Part shown: one piece after another, positions 36,561-48,999 of the stretch
How positions within the stretch are numbered: the first letter of the stretch is position 1
Layout of the letters: each line of letters starts with the position of its first letter
Source of the DNA: Polytrichum commune
Lineage: Eukaryota > Streptophyta > Polytrichopsida > Polytrichales > Polytrichaceae
Direction: 5' to 3'
DNA length: 64,000 nucleotides
NCBI GenBank assembly: GCA_950295325.1
Contig: OX485803.1
Coordinates: 47,075,554 to 47,139,553 of the forward strand
Made by a program: the position numbers and the translations under genes
The notes under the pieces: generated by a model
Databases searched by the model: none
What the model saw: only the letters and a program-made list of their open reading frames with translations
What the model was told of the DNA's origin: nothing

Positions 36561-39440
36561 GGGAGAAATGGATGTATAACAAGGGAGCTGATGTGGTGAA
36601 GGAATGAGATATGTGGTGATGGGATTTTTGATTGTGACAAATGCTGGATTAAGTGATTTGACAATGTGAATCATGTAATTTGAAGTATGATGAGATAGAA
36701 GTATAGCGTTTGGTAAGCGGGACTTAAACGGACACTTAAATGGACACTCTTCTGTTGCACCCACTTCTCATAAGGTATTGAACACACAATTAGTGCAAGA
36801 TGATTAACAAATCCAAATCGTGGCCATAGCCACTTTCCTCATGATTTTTGGAGCTTGTATGAATATCTTACCTATTGGCAACTTAGCGAAGATTTTTTGA
36901 GATTATATAGGTCCACCCTCCCCTTCCCCGTCAATTTATAGAACGTTTAACAAATTTTGAGCATGCAGTCCAACTCCTTTGGAACACGTGCCTTTTGGTG
37001 TTCTTTCTTAGATTCACATCCAACCATATACCACTCAAATATGGGTGTCAATTTGAGATCAAACAATGCATTAAGGCACATCTACCCTAGAAGATAGAGA
37101 GGTAAATGGAATGTGTAGATCATGCTTGGTAGAAGACAAATTTGATAAGAAATCTCCAAATTTGAGGTCGTTGCCAACCCCAAAGAGTTCATTTGGCCTT
37201 AAGTTTGGTTTACACATGCGTTAGTTGGGTATATTGCGGAGGCTATTATGTATGTATATTTATGAGAAATCAAGTGATCCATATTCAATGAAGAATTGGT
37301 CTTTCAATCATTTTCTAACACCTAGTAAGTGTTATAAATTTCAAACTAATTATTTTTTATTGGATTCTATATTATAGAATACTAAACATGGGTTTAACAC
37401 ATTAAACGAAAGGAATTGAGGAATTTCGACAGAAGAAGAGCCTCGAACCTTAAACTTTAAAAGTTCCAAACCCTCCGGCCTCACTAGAAAATAACCATGT
37501 TTCAACATGATAAATGTCCTCGTGCAAGGGCATTTCCACACTTTTGTTCAAGTCATCTATGGTACATCCATATTTTGCCATATATGTTTCATCCGTCTCC
37601 ACAAAAAAAATTGTAGGAAAAAAATTGGAATTTTTTATGCACATACTAGATTAGAAAAAATGCATACCTACACTAAAATTTGTGGAATGTTATATTGCTC
37701 ATGACTACTATTTGTTGTTAATTGTGATTCTGGCCCTCAACCTCATGGTCAAAATTAGCTTGTTGTCCCCCTGTCCTAGCATATCCCAACCTAATTTGTC
37801 ATGATCCGCAACTCCGTCTTCCGATATGAACTACACCTAACCATGAACCTCTTTTCCCCATCCCTGGTTTTCGTAGATGGTAGATCAGGAGGCACACTTG
37901 TTTCTTAAGCTACACCTTATACTAATCTACCCATCCTAAATGTCATTGGTCTTGGATTTGCCATATTCTGGCCTAGATGTACATTCTTGCAACCCTAGTT
38001 AGACGTCTTCTTCGGCTACCATGTCACATAATCGCATCACTCTAACCTACACAACATCATAATGATATGATAATGGAGTTTGCTAATCCTAATCATCGAC
38101 CTTACTTGCAAGAGCACTACCACTATGAGAATGCCTAAGATATATGGTTTCCTCAAACCTTTACTTCCATATGCACTTGAAAACCTCTTACTTGGATATC
38201 AAATCCCCTCTCACAAGTATCCTCTAACATCTTCATTATTAGGAACTAAGAGCCTAACTTTGCTACTCGAATATGAGACTACTTGAACAAAATCTACCAA
38301 CTAACTCCAAATACTAGCTCAAACAACTAACTCCTTGAGGGTCCTTTGCCTTGACTTATGTAGCAAAACCCTAGACTTGGCCCTAACTGGAAGTTACTTT
38401 AATTAGTAGAATCTTACCAAATAAAACTAGAATTTACTAGTCAATAAATCAACATGTTACTGCTATGATAACCGGTAAGTTAATACTTTGATAACCAATA
38501 AGCTATTGGTCGGTAGAACCAATAAGTTACTGGTTGGTAAAACCAATCAATTATTGTTGGTCAAAAAACAACAATTGGGTTACAAATTACTTATTGGCCA
38601 AAACTTACTGATGAACTAGACATTCATGCTAAGTAAAAGTCATAGATGTTATATGTCTCCACCCTAAAATTTGGGGTTTTAATTGATATTATGTTACATC
38701 TACTTCAAGGACACTAGTTGTCTTGAAGAAATAAACTACACGTGGCATTTTAACTTAGGTAGTTTGAATTTTGACCTAGTGAAACTCCTTGAGGTTGAAC
38801 ATATGTGAGTGGGGAAGTCAGTATGATGACAACCACCATGATATGTTGTGATAGGCAACCAACTCTTGGTGCAGTTGGACAAGAGTACCCCCGCCCCCTT
38901 TTTCCATCAACAACACCAAGCATAGTATTTTCATTTTCACATGTATGTATCTCCTTAGGGTGGAAGCTTGAAGACATTATTACATGTAGAATGCACTAGG
39001 GCTAGATGCATTGCCTTGAATCGTACAGTCGCATCAATGCATTGCATGGTATAAGGTCTTCCCTCCCTCCAACCCTCATAGTGCAATAGCATTATGTTTT
39101 TCAATGTATGATATTTCATACTTCAACACTTGAAGTGCCAAAAACTTATTTCCGCACTAGATTGAACATGGTCTTCACCAATGTGAATACAACGTATTGC
39201 AAAATCATTTCAAGAATTACTTATATTTCATGGAACCAAGCAACTTTGTACGGTCGTATGTTAAACTCCTCAATAGTCTATGGTTACATTATATGTTTCA
39301 TTTCCATATGTTATGTTATATGTTGATACCATGAACATGTCCTCCGCACGAATCAGTCCAACGCTTGTTGGTGCATGGAAACTTAGTCACATGAGCATTT
39401 GGGTTCACATATGAACTTGTGGCTATGCTCAAGGTGAAGT
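36561..39440. other. AT-rich spacer
   Basis: About 2.9 kb without a recognisable gene. From 38470 to 38600 a local TAACCGGTAA / ACCAATAAG repetition is visible. Open frames are short and lack domain features. Confidence 0.45.
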
Positions 39441-40044
39441 GTGAGAATTAACAATAACTTCCCTAGATTGGCATCATCACACACTTTCTCTCTAGTCACA
39501 TTGGCCCGAACGGGGCGATTGGCACAACCTCAAGGTTTGTGTTGCTTGTGTGTAGGCCAATTGATGCCCAAAGGGCTCCTTTTCTTGTTATGCAAGATGT
39601 GGGAAACTCCTACCGAGTTGTTCCTCCTCATCGGTCCGAGATGATCTTAATCTACCGGATGATAGTGGAAAGGGATCCAAACCAAACGGATTGGTGGGCA
39701 GTTCGATTCCCGACCGTCAAATCGTCTCTCTACTTGACGGAAAATTAGTCAGGTGGTTAAGCGTCTCCTATGTTCAAAAAAAAGAGAAAAAGAAAAGAGA
39801 GTTGTTCCTCCTCATCCGGGGTGAAACTTCGGCCTTTGTCTTTCTCGCAGCCCCAACATGCTCATCAATGTCCATCATTATAGGCGAATATAAAACCCTT
39901 GGCGAGCCTCTCTTGTGCGAGTTTTGGAGCACTAGACCAGGAGTGCACGCGAAAATTCAAATCGGCCCTAGTGACGAAGTCCACATTATGGTGCTCCATT
40001 GGAGTAGGGTTCATGACATTACTCAGCTAATGAGCTATGTTTAG
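39441..40044 (+). pseudogene. Hypothetical open frame split by a SINE
   Basis: A plus-strand frame beginning at 39441 runs through the 18-bp duplication as ELFLLI. The frame after the SINE also reads ELFLLI across the second duplication copy and stays open to 40044. Leaving out the SINE and one duplication copy, the two halves are in phase with no stop over about 139 codons. The region is somewhat GC-richer than its surroundings. I recognise no domain, and a chance frame of this length is possible. If it was a gene, the SINE broke it. Confidence 0.35.
39633..39798 (+). mobile_element. tRNA-derived SINE with 18-bp target-site duplication
   Basis: The 166-bp element begins GGTCCGAG and ends in an A-rich tail (AAAAAAAAGAGAAAAAGAAAAG-type, 39777-39798). 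It is flanked by exact 18-bp copies of GAGTTGTTCCTCCTCATC at 39615-39632 and 39799-39816. An A-box-like GGATGATAGTGG (39657-39668) and a B-box-like AGTTCGATTCC (39700-39710) are 43 bases apart, the tRNA spacing. The initial GGTC can pair with GACC just after the B box. The sequence after the B box, TCAGGTGGTTAAGCGTCT, looks like a second tRNA-like piece, so the SINE may be a composite. Confidence 0.9.
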
Positions 40045-40110
40045 AGGCCTGGTAGTACATTCGAGAATAAACGTGTAGTCCCGAATGTTGGAATCCCACT
40101 GCACCGGATT
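40017..40110. repeat. Dispersed repeat F, copy 1
   Basis: Matches 59651-59745 in the same orientation. Landmarks are ATTACTC-GCTAATGAG, GGGAATAAA-like, ATGTT-GAATCC-ACTGC and GA-TGAAT. The end, around 40022-40042, also has an imperfect inverted partner at 40133-40153 (AAACATAGCTCAT). Family unknown. Confidence 0.6.
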
Positions 40111-41060
40111 GAATACGAAGCCATGACAATTGAAACATAGCTCATCAATTGAGTAATGCATGCAGTGTTTTTAAAAAAGGTCCAAAACCATTGAATCCAG
40201 CCTACCACTGGCATTTCCAATGGCCTTGAGACAAGAAACGCTCTTAAACTAGGAAATTGTTGAATTATTATGATACATGGGAGCGGACCCAAACTACAAT
40301 GCATGGGCACTTCGAAGACCTACATTATCACACCACCACTTTGGGCGTGGCATCAACAATACGGCCGTGGCTTTTGAAAGCCATACCACAACAAAAACCC
40401 TTGGACGTAAGCTTTAGTTTTGTATGTATAAGTTAGTAAGAATGAGTCGGATGTCGGGGTCGTCAAGCCCCTCCCTCCCTTCCTCCATTCACATGGTTTG
40501 ATTAGCCAACAAGCCCATGTGCCGTGGGGCCAAATGAGTACACAAGTAACCGATAAGATTCGTGAAAGTGGATTGTTGGTAGGTACTCAAAAGGTGCCCG
40601 GGGGATGGGAGCTGTTGGGGAAGTGGACAAGGGGGTTTTAAGGGCCCCTCCCCTCCATTCCGCTCCATTCCGTTGCATTCCGTCCATCTCATTCATCCGT
40701 CATCCCATTCACGCTTTTGATCTCCGGAAAAAGCCAACGGTGGAGCTTGGCCTTCTTTGGAGGAGGAGTTGACGTTCCGGTGACCCGCTCGCATGATTTG
40801 TTGGGTGAGCTAGCAATCACGTGGGCTTTAGGTAAATGATGAGGTGGCGACATCCTCTTCTTCTTTCTCCTTTTTCTTGGGGACCGGGGTGGGCTTTTCG
40901 TGATTGCTTATCATAGGGTTTGAGCATTGTTGGTGTTTGTCGACTCTCATTTCACTCAACATCGTCCTTTGCCTTGGCAATCGAGCCCCCCTTTTTCTCA
41001 CTACATAGAGGTCGGCATTTGGAGAGTTTGGGAAGAGTTTATTACAGTCTTGGTGTGGTG
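40111..41060. other. Spacer
   Basis: No gene recognised. CATTC-type short repeats occur near 40657-40695. Confidence 0.45.
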
Positions 41061-41292
41061 TGTAGGTGAATGCATAGTATCAATAACCAACATCAATAAT
41101 GATGTCAAACAATCCACCCGTGGGAATCAAATTGAAAATCCAGTTAAATGTCGATCTTTGGTGGGTATCTCAAGGTGAGAGAATCTTTGTATAGTCAAGT
41201 CATTATTCAGGTCAGGTCAACAACATTCTAAACCTTGTCGATACTAGGGTTAGTTTACCTTAGGTATATAGGTTCTTGCATAGTATATAGAC
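41061..41292. repeat. Dispersed repeat D, copy 2
   Basis: Partner of 14854-15082, sharing TGTAGGTGAATGCAT, CTCAAGGTGAGAGAATCTT, ACTAGGGTT and GGTTCTTGCAT in the same order. Confidence 0.7.
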
Positions 41293-43253
41293 CATAATGG
41301 AATCAATAATCATTACCTTTTGGTATTATGAAAAAAAATGAAATCTTCATTATAGATACATGATTGGTATAAATAAATAGACAAATGATACTTATTCGTA
41401 CTTTGAATGACGTGTTTTAATCCACAAATCAAACTTGTTTAAGAGGTTATTCGTAGACAAGCTCTTAAATGAAATAAAACATGATGAAGCGGTGAAGTAT
41501 CCATCTTCTTTTTGGTTTGGTAACCCTCCACTTTACATTGTATTGTTTCTTGCCACAATAGCATGCATAACATTGCAAAGTGATTGTTGTTCATTCCCTT
41601 TTCTAGTCTCAGTAGAGCCCCTCCAAACACTATGACACTATGAAGCTCATTTAACTTTGACCACTAGTCATCGTTGTATCCTCCCCTAAAACCTAGAGCT
41701 TCTCAACCTATGCACTTCATGTATAGTACTCAACATGACACCTTGGCCTATAATAAATATTCACTAGAAGATTTTGAGATAGTTTGATGAAATGTTCTTT
41801 GTCACATGGAACAATGTTATGGTTGTTTTCAGTGTTCAAATTGTTGACAATCGTGCTTTATAATTAACTTGTCAATCAAGGGTTCAACCCTTGGCAAGAC
41901 AAGCACCGACACTTTCCCAAGACACCCAAAGGTTAATGACAACTTGCTTTGCGACAAAGACTAAGTTTCTCATAAACACACCTCACAAACTTCCAGAGTC
42001 TAAATTGTTATGTAAGAATGGTTTAGTCCTTAAATTGCATATGAACTTCAATTAGTGTTATGATAATTACACTAATTTGTTATCATCATATATTGTGGTC
42101 CACCATATACATCACAAAGTAAATTGTTACGTAGTAGTGTAACAATTACCACTGGGGGTAATAAATAATATCGTATACCACGCTTTGGAAACTTGTGATG
42201 CATAGATAAATAGGTAGATAGATTGTGGAGTACGGTCAACATACGGCTGTATATTGTTATTGGGCTTGGATGCAACTACCTTCATTACACATGACTATGA
42301 AAGGACACCCGTGCCATTGCTTTAGGTTATACCCTACATTGAGACAAAATGTTTATCATAGAAGTGCAGAAAATCAAGCGTATTTTAAGATCAAGTTTGT
42401 TAAAATTTGGTGTATAACTTTTGAGGTGTTTGTTCATTGAACTTCACAATTTGGGCGAATCAACCCATACATTCGTTCCTTGTTGGATGCCTAAACCCTT
42501 GCCTCCAAAGAACCAGTGTACGGGTTGGTTCGCCCCAACCCCAACTTCACTCACCTCCAATGAACAGGGGGAGCAAATTGCTTGTAACACGGTTGAGTTT
42601 GAGAAATAACCAGTTTGCATCCAAGACTTCATGAAAATTATCCATTGTTTTAGAGGAATCTATGGAATATACTCCAAATCAATAAAGAAAACCAGAACAT
42701 CGCAACATGTCACAAGTTGGACTTGGAAACACTAGGATTTTGACTGATTATGTCCAAAATTCTCCTTGATCGATCATAAGTAAGCAACTATGGGCCTTGA
42801 GAATATAATTGTGAGATGCTAGGAGCTTAGTCTAAATCTAAGTGTCCTTGTGCAAGGTTTGTGCATCCCATGGTTATAGGGTCAAGGCCCACACAAGGAA
42901 CACACGTTGCTTAGTAATGCTATAGTGCTCACCTCCTTTATTTTTATTTTTATTTTATTCTCAAGAACAACCTAGTCAAATCATTGTACATCCACAATAC
43001 CCAGTCAATGAGATTCATGGATCGTTCCTTGTTCATGTAGAAATGTTTGCATGCTCTGGAGACAACTTTGAGCTTTCACATACATATTCAAATTGACCTC
43101 AACAATTGGTTCAAACAAAGTGATATTGTAATGGACATAACTTGGATGGTGAGACCCCTAATGGGCAATATTTCTTGAGTACCCTCGGTTTTGTGTCAGT
43201 TCTCCCAAGGTGACATGTACTTCTCTGTTGCAATCGAATTTGTTTTCAATTTG

Positions 43254-43255
<2 letters not shown>
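41293..43255. other. AT-rich spacer
   Basis: About 2 kb with no recognised gene. Near 43140-43205 a block resembles 6650-6720. Confidence 0.45.

Positions 43256-43304
<49 letters not shown>
43256..43304. repeat. (GA)n microsatellite
   Basis: About 49 bases of uninterrupted GA. Long open frames on both strands over this tract (43158-43634 minus, 43210-43617 plus) arise because the dinucleotide contains no stop in any frame. Confidence 0.97.
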
Positions 43305-43309
<5 letters not shown>

Positions 43310-43591
43310 GGACCCTCATAGTAGAGAGGTTGTCTTTGTTTCTCTGTCTCTCTCCCCTCTCTCCGCACAAAGGGTCAATGTCAAGTGGGTATGTTCTCAT
43401 TGTTCTTAATTCAATTGGCACTAGCTTTTGGCCTTTTGACTCAAAAGAAAGGGAAATAAAAAAAAGGAGGAAAAGGGCCAATGCCATTTTGTTTCTTGGT
43501 AAACAAAAGCGAAAAACTTCTAAGAAAAGCGAGCCTTCTTTTCTTAAATGGACACCTATATTTGAGTGGTGTATTGTTATGTATGGGTGTA

Positions 43592-44035
43592 AGGGCATCG
43601 CCAGTGGATCTAGGTAAAGCTCACTGCAAATCAAAACCTATCTTTTGACTGACCTAAAATTAGAAACTGAAACTACCATCATTAGAAGCACACCTAAATA
43701 AACGTGAGATATTTCTCAAGAAAAAAGAATTGTAAAAATTTGACATAGGTGAAATCCCTCATTGAAAACACCACATTTTCAAAATTTAGAGGGAGTGCAC
43801 CAAATCTTGCTTAAAAATGGAAAGATCCTCCCACACTCCCTCCAAATTTTCAATGGTGTTTTCAATGAGGGATTTCACCTACGTCAAATTTTTACAATTC
43901 TTTTTTCTTGAGAAATATCTCACGTTTATTTAGGTGTGCTTCTAATGATGGTAATTTCAGTTTCTAATTTTAGGTCAGTCAAAAGATAGGTTTTGGTTTG
44001 CAGTGAGCTTTACCTAGATCCACTGGCGATGCCCT
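43592..44035. mobile_element. Foldback MITE with about 200-bp arms
   Basis: The left end AGGGCATCGCCAGTGGATCT is the exact reverse complement of the right end. Pairing continues almost without mismatch through about 200 bases per arm, including the CTTTTGACTGACCTAAAATT and TTTCTCAAGAAAAAAGAATT segments, leaving a short loop near 43790-43840. GGGCATC-CCA termini are common in plant MITEs, but I find no clean target duplication, so the superfamily is open. Its transcript would form one long hairpin RNA. Confidence 0.9.
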
Positions 44036-44825
44036 GAGAACTGACACCAAACTAATATATCGTTAGAAGAGATTGAACTACACGCTGAGAATATATTAGC
44101 CAATGTAAAGTTCAATATTCAATATAATTGAGGAGACCTGTATGATCAACTATTGAAGAAGAGACTCCTCGCTTTGACAATGGATAAGATAATCATGTGA
44201 GGTCCCAAAATTATGAGGAGAATGGCAACGGGCACAATGATTTGGATCTTCCACTAATCGAGGTTTCATATCCTACCAGAAGTGGGCTAATGGGAGGAAA
44301 AAACTGTCCGTTTAAGACCTGCTTCCCTTGTCTCTGGTTAGCGGAATGCCGGCATGGACAAAGGCACTTCACCAAGAAAGACTCGCGTCCAAGTTTGATG
44401 GTGCTATGGGCTATAAGTTAAGTTTGGCTATGGTGGTGGTGTTGTTGGAAAGGTGGTTTCCCTTTCTTGGTGGTTGATGATGCTTGCCGGGTGCCATTTA
44501 CGACCATCTATATTGTCTCCATGCATGCGATGGTCTCCTTATAATTGGTTTGGACTTCTTCCTCGGTATAAATGGTACAAGAATACTTTAGACACCACGG
44601 AATGTTAGGTGGCAAGCACTATGCTCTCCTCACCGCTGCCGTAGGGGGCTTTCTATTCAAGATAATTATTTTCCCCACAAGTTCTGTCACTTGTCACGCT
44701 GACATTCGCCACTACCCACTTGTATCCCATGTGGAAACTACATTCCAACACATGTAAAGATGAAATAGGAGCCCTCTACGATAATTGCTTCCCACCAACC
44801 GGAGGTTGCTACTTATTTCAATGAA
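44036..44825. other. Spacer
   Basis: No gene recognised. Short frames at 44197-44421 and 44572-44757 lack domain features. Confidence 0.45.
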
Positions 44826-45289
44826 GGGCCATGACCATGACCATGAAATTGTGAGAGCCCAAAAGAAGTGTCCAAAGGCCATCCCAAGACACTTCCAAAA
44901 TCATGTAGTGCGGTCATGTGCCCTCAAATGTAGTGTGAAGGCATATGTGATTAGGCCTTCCACCAAATGCTATTTATGCGGGGTCATGACACATGATAAA
45001 ATATAATAAATCAACTGAAATTTTGGAGTGCCAGGGTCCCCGAATTTTGTGTTAGGCCTACCTCCAAGAAGTGGTTTTTGAGAATAGTCCAAGTAACCAT
45101 GAAACATGATCCATTTGATGCCACGTAGGAATCCACGTGGATTTTACATCCATCTTGCATTCACATACATCGTTGGTCCCTCAAGCGTAGTGTGAAGCAG
45201 CGAACTTGGACCGGCTCCGCCTTTTCCACCAATGAGAGTGCTTGAAGTGTAATGGACATGGGCTCTCAGTCTCTTTTGTAAAGTGGCCC
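44826..45289. mobile_element. PIF/Harbinger-like non-autonomous element, left end damaged
   Basis: Collinear with the copies at 12147 and 29257 from GACCATGAAATTGTGAGAGCCC onward, ending AAGTGGCCC at 45289. About 20 bases of the left terminal repeat after GGGCC are missing. Flanks are GAA and TTC, so no TAA duplication remains. It is an older or rearranged copy. Confidence 0.75.
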
Positions 45290-47227
45290 TTCGGTCCTTG
45301 GTCACTTGTGCAAAACAGCACTGAGTTAAGTTAGCACCATGGCACATGTAACTGTTTGCGTGCTGAGTTCCTAATTCAATTTTGTGCCACAACAACTCTA
45401 ACTTACTACGGGTTTAGGTCAAGAGTTTTGTGCCATATGGCACTTTGGCTTCAAAATAAATGACTTAGTGGTTAAGTTGTCATGGCACTACTCTAGGAAT
45501 TTGTTCCGTGTCCACTTAATTATCTCAAGGTTCATGAACTACACCAAATAGTCCTATTTCTGTAGGCCACATTAAATCGCAAGAGCCCAAACCAATTCTC
45601 ATAATGAAAATCAATCTACATTATGTTCAAATTTCAAGTCACGTCAAATCTCTAGTTTGACATCAGCGCCGGCCACACGAAATGTTTTCCCAAACATTTT
45701 GATGTGGGTGACGAATTTATTATTTGGTGTTTTTTTTCTTTCATGAAATTAATATTCAATGTGTTGATCGGAAATCTTCGTGAAATCTTAGGGGAAGACC
45801 CGGGGTCTTGGACCCACGTTATTTTCACATTGGCTCGAAATTCAATTTGGCCCACATTAATTATTCCCATGCTCACACTAATCGTATTAGCTAGAGTGCA
45901 TCTTTTATCGTGTTTTTAGTGCCACCAATGTAATATTGTTACTTATCCTAAAACGAGGCCTATATCTAGGCTACAGTAATGTTCAACAGGAAGTTGATCA
46001 CGGGTGGAATCACATGACAAGTGGCATTAATGTGACCAATAATTTGTTGGCTCTAGTATATCCAATTTCATTATAGACCTATCATGTATAGGTTACATTA
46101 ATGATCAACAAGCTCACCATTACGTAAATGCATGACACTTGGGATTCGTAAGCTCAATAGTAATTTCCTCTTGCCATACTAGAATGTAAAAATCTCAAAT
46201 TTCAAGCACTTCAGTGGGCTATGCTAAATGTCATGTTGTGATTTATTCACTTTGAAAAAAGTTTATCTATATTGAACAACACCCCAATGTACATGTAACA
46301 TTAGACGTCGTTTTGATGACTTATGTCCCGGGGTGCCAAATGTCATCATTCGATCGGTGATAGCTTGTCAAAAAGATGATGTGGAAAATTGAGTATAGGC
46401 ATAGGAGTACCCAATCATACCCCATTGCATAGTAGCGTCATGTTGACATTCAACCAATATGATATTTTTAGGCCTCGAGGCAATTTAGTGTAACCTTTGA
46501 GAATAGTTTATGTGACACTAAATACACATAAACAGTGTAGAACTTTTGTTTGAATCTTGGTGCCGGATAACGGGAAAATATGCTCAATCGAAAGCAGGAT
46601 TTTGGGGGGAATGTTTCGAACCCACCTTCAATTTCATCCAAATGGGGAACCAAGGTGTAGGCGGACTTCCAAATTTTCCACCAATGTCATGGCTAGAACC
46701 CTAGAACCCCTTGAAGTTAGGAGATCAACTTTCTAGATGATCTTTAAAAACTCCTTTTGGGTATGATGAAGACAAACCACAATGGGGTGAAGTTTGACAT
46801 GAATGCGAGAAAATAAATGTGTCTAAGCGTAGGGCTTGTTTACACAAAAGCCATTAGGCCATAGGTCTTGAGATTCCTTGAATTCTCATTGGTTTAGAAT
46901 GTCGTGCCTTTCCCCCTCCCTCCCCCCTTTTAGGTTTACAGGAGGATAGTTTTGGATCACAAGCCATAACATCATCACTAGATGAAAAAATTACTTGAAA
47001 CTCCACATGGCATGTATGGATAATGTTGGGCAGGATTGTAGGGAATTTTTTGAGACGGCTCTTGAAGGTAGGCATGAAAGAATTTGCGGCGCGGATTTGG
47101 CATTACACTAGGGACTTGTGTCCTTCAAAAGACTTTGGGCTATTGTTCATGGACTTCTCTATGGTCTCATCCAAAAATATCATGGTCATTTAACAACCAT
47201 GGCCTCGTGCCTTTGGTGTAAACATGC
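45290..47227. other. AT-rich spacer
   Basis: About 1.9 kb without a recognised gene. A TTTAGTGTAACC and GACACTAAATACAC pair at about 46488-46527 is another possible CACTA-MITE scrap. Confidence 0.45.
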
Positions 47228-47578
47228 ACTTAACTCCTAAACACATGAGGATTTTAAGCAATTTCAAAGTTTACTATGAAAAGTATGTTCCTCTCCATGG
47301 AAGAAGAAAGTTTTTAAGATAAAGTTGTTCTTTACGGATTGGTGCACAAACATGTACAGTTGGTGTTTGGAGTGAAGTTTATAATCTTAATGTAAGCAAT
47401 GTGAGGGGTTACCACCTAAGGATATATTATAAACAGATTTTAAACTTCGTTCAATATAAAGATTCATTATGAGCTTCAAATACAAAAGAATAGTGCATCA
47501 TGAAAAGTTGCAAGGAATGACTATCCGGGTGTGTTAATAATCATCATATGTGTCATCATCTTTTGTTATTGACTACAC

Positions 47579-47580
<2 letters not shown>
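47228..47580. repeat. Diverged tandem duplication, unit 1
   Basis: Collinear with 47882-48240, offset by about 655 bases. Shared blocks in order include CAATTTCAAA, CTATGAAAA, AGATAAAGTTGTTC, TCATGAAAAGTTGC-AGGAAT and a TTGACTACA/TTGGCTACA end. It ends at a (TTG)10 microsatellite that appears to have grown from the CATTGCTGAT-like position of unit 2. Confidence 0.75.

Positions 47581-47611
<31 letters not shown>
47580..47611. repeat. (TTG)10 microsatellite
   Basis: Uninterrupted trinucleotide tract followed by a T-rich CTTTTT run to about 47635. Confidence 0.95.
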
Positions 47612-47613
<2 letters not shown>

Positions 47614-47881
47614 TTTCTTTTTCTTTTTCTTTTTTATCTGAGACAGAAGACCAACCACGCCAATGCCAATGAATTAACAAGAACCAAGAAAATACGCCCA
47701 CTTCAAGGGGAGGCAGTCATACTACACTCTTGTTACACTATAGGTTCATGGTGTGCCTGGTTTTGACAAGCCATAAAAAATTAAACAATTGACCTCACTA
47801 CTTAGTGTGTTCTTAAAGCTTTTGATACCACGCTACAAAAAGCTAATTCATGGATCCTTGCGAAAGTTATTATATTTGTTG

Positions 47882-48240
47882 GCTTCTAATCCCTACATGC
47901 CTATGATTTTGACCAATTTCAAATTCTCCTATGAAAATATACAATCTTCTATATGAAAGAGAAAGCATACCAAGATAAAGTTGTTCATAAATTATTCATA
48001 CAAAAATCTATACGGTTTCTTTTTTAGAATGTGAAGCTTATGATAAACCATGATGTTGCAAGAAGGTTATCATATGAATATGCCTTATCTATCTATCTCT
48101 AATTTGGACCTTTTACTATAAAAATCTTTGTCACAATTTTGCTGTACATAAGAATATCGTGTCATGAAAAGTTGCTAGGAATAAATTATCATACATGTCA
48201 AAATTCATCAATTGTATCAACATCCTTTCTTATTGGCTAC
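47882..48240. repeat. Diverged tandem duplication, unit 2
   Basis: Second unit of the duplication described at 47228-47580. Collinearity may extend to about 48300, where GACAAGACATCAAAAA matches GACAAGCCATAAAAAA near 47766. Confidence 0.75.
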
Positions 48241-48600
48241 ATTGCTGATACACTTCAAAAATATGATGTAACTAACTTTGACAAGACATCAAAAAGAAAA
48301 GAAAAGGAAAAAATTACACTAATAACTTGTACTACCATGAATGTGAGTTGGTTAACTCTATATTGGTCGTCAGTTGCCATTACATCAAGAAGAAGAAGAA
48401 GAAGAAGAAGTCCGGTCTCCGGAGGAGGCCGGAGTGAATAAAGTCTTTGTTTGTAGAATATCCTAGGCCATGCCTCACGGCAGTGGCATTAGATGTAAAA
48501 CTACTTCGCCCTTTGCATGACGTAGACACTATATTTAGTAACCAATAGTAAATTTTGGTAGCCGGTTATTATGTATGAGCCTTGTTTGGGGTAATGAAGG
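48241..48600. other. Spacer with AGA microsatellite
   Basis: Contains (AGA)n at about 48388-48410, then spacer leading to an 18-base G run (48599-48616). No gene recognised. Confidence 0.5.
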
Positions 48601-48639
48601 GGGGGGGGGGGGGGGGATTTGTGTTGGGTTGGGAGTTTT

Positions 48640-48999
48640 ATTTATTTATGAAGGGTCTTGAAGATCATGGATAGTTTGTCGATTTTCTAGCCTTCGTTTG
48701 TGGACTAATATGGAATGTGCATATTGTGTTGCAATTATGTTAATTTGTCTCAAAGTGTTTTTGATTTTTGTGATAGGAAGTGTGAGTGTTGTTTCCAGTT
48801 TTTTCATTGATGGGATATGTGTTGTGCCTCTTGCTTCCGCAACTAGTACCATGAGTGGGGCTACGTTCCAACCCTTTGTTATGATGTTGTTTATGAGTGG
48901 TTGATTTTTATGATTTTTCTATCTAGGGTTTCAGTGGCGAACCTATCATTGCAGTATGTGAATTTGATAAACTGTATGGTGATATCAGGTGTAGGGGTT
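48640..48999 (-). pseudogene. C-terminal extension of the shorter LINE copy
   Basis: Minus-strand reading gives IQFIKFTYCNDRF (about 48940-48975), then after frame changes EARGTTHIPSMKKLE, TKIKNTLRQINIIA, YAHSILVHKRRLENRQ (to about 48690). The fragment at 5.5-5.7 kb gives RVRGAIHEQPIKELE, REIKTLMKQIHQIS and LILNKRKLDNKQ at the same places, so this basic tail is a real, conserved part of the ORF2 product. It follows the nuclease motif and may complete its PD-(D/E)xK fold or bind DNA. Confidence 0.7.

Noticed and set aside
43158-43634. 158- and 135-codon frames on opposite strands
   Set aside because: Both are kept open by the GA microsatellite and give Ser-Leu or Arg-Glu runs; no other protein features.
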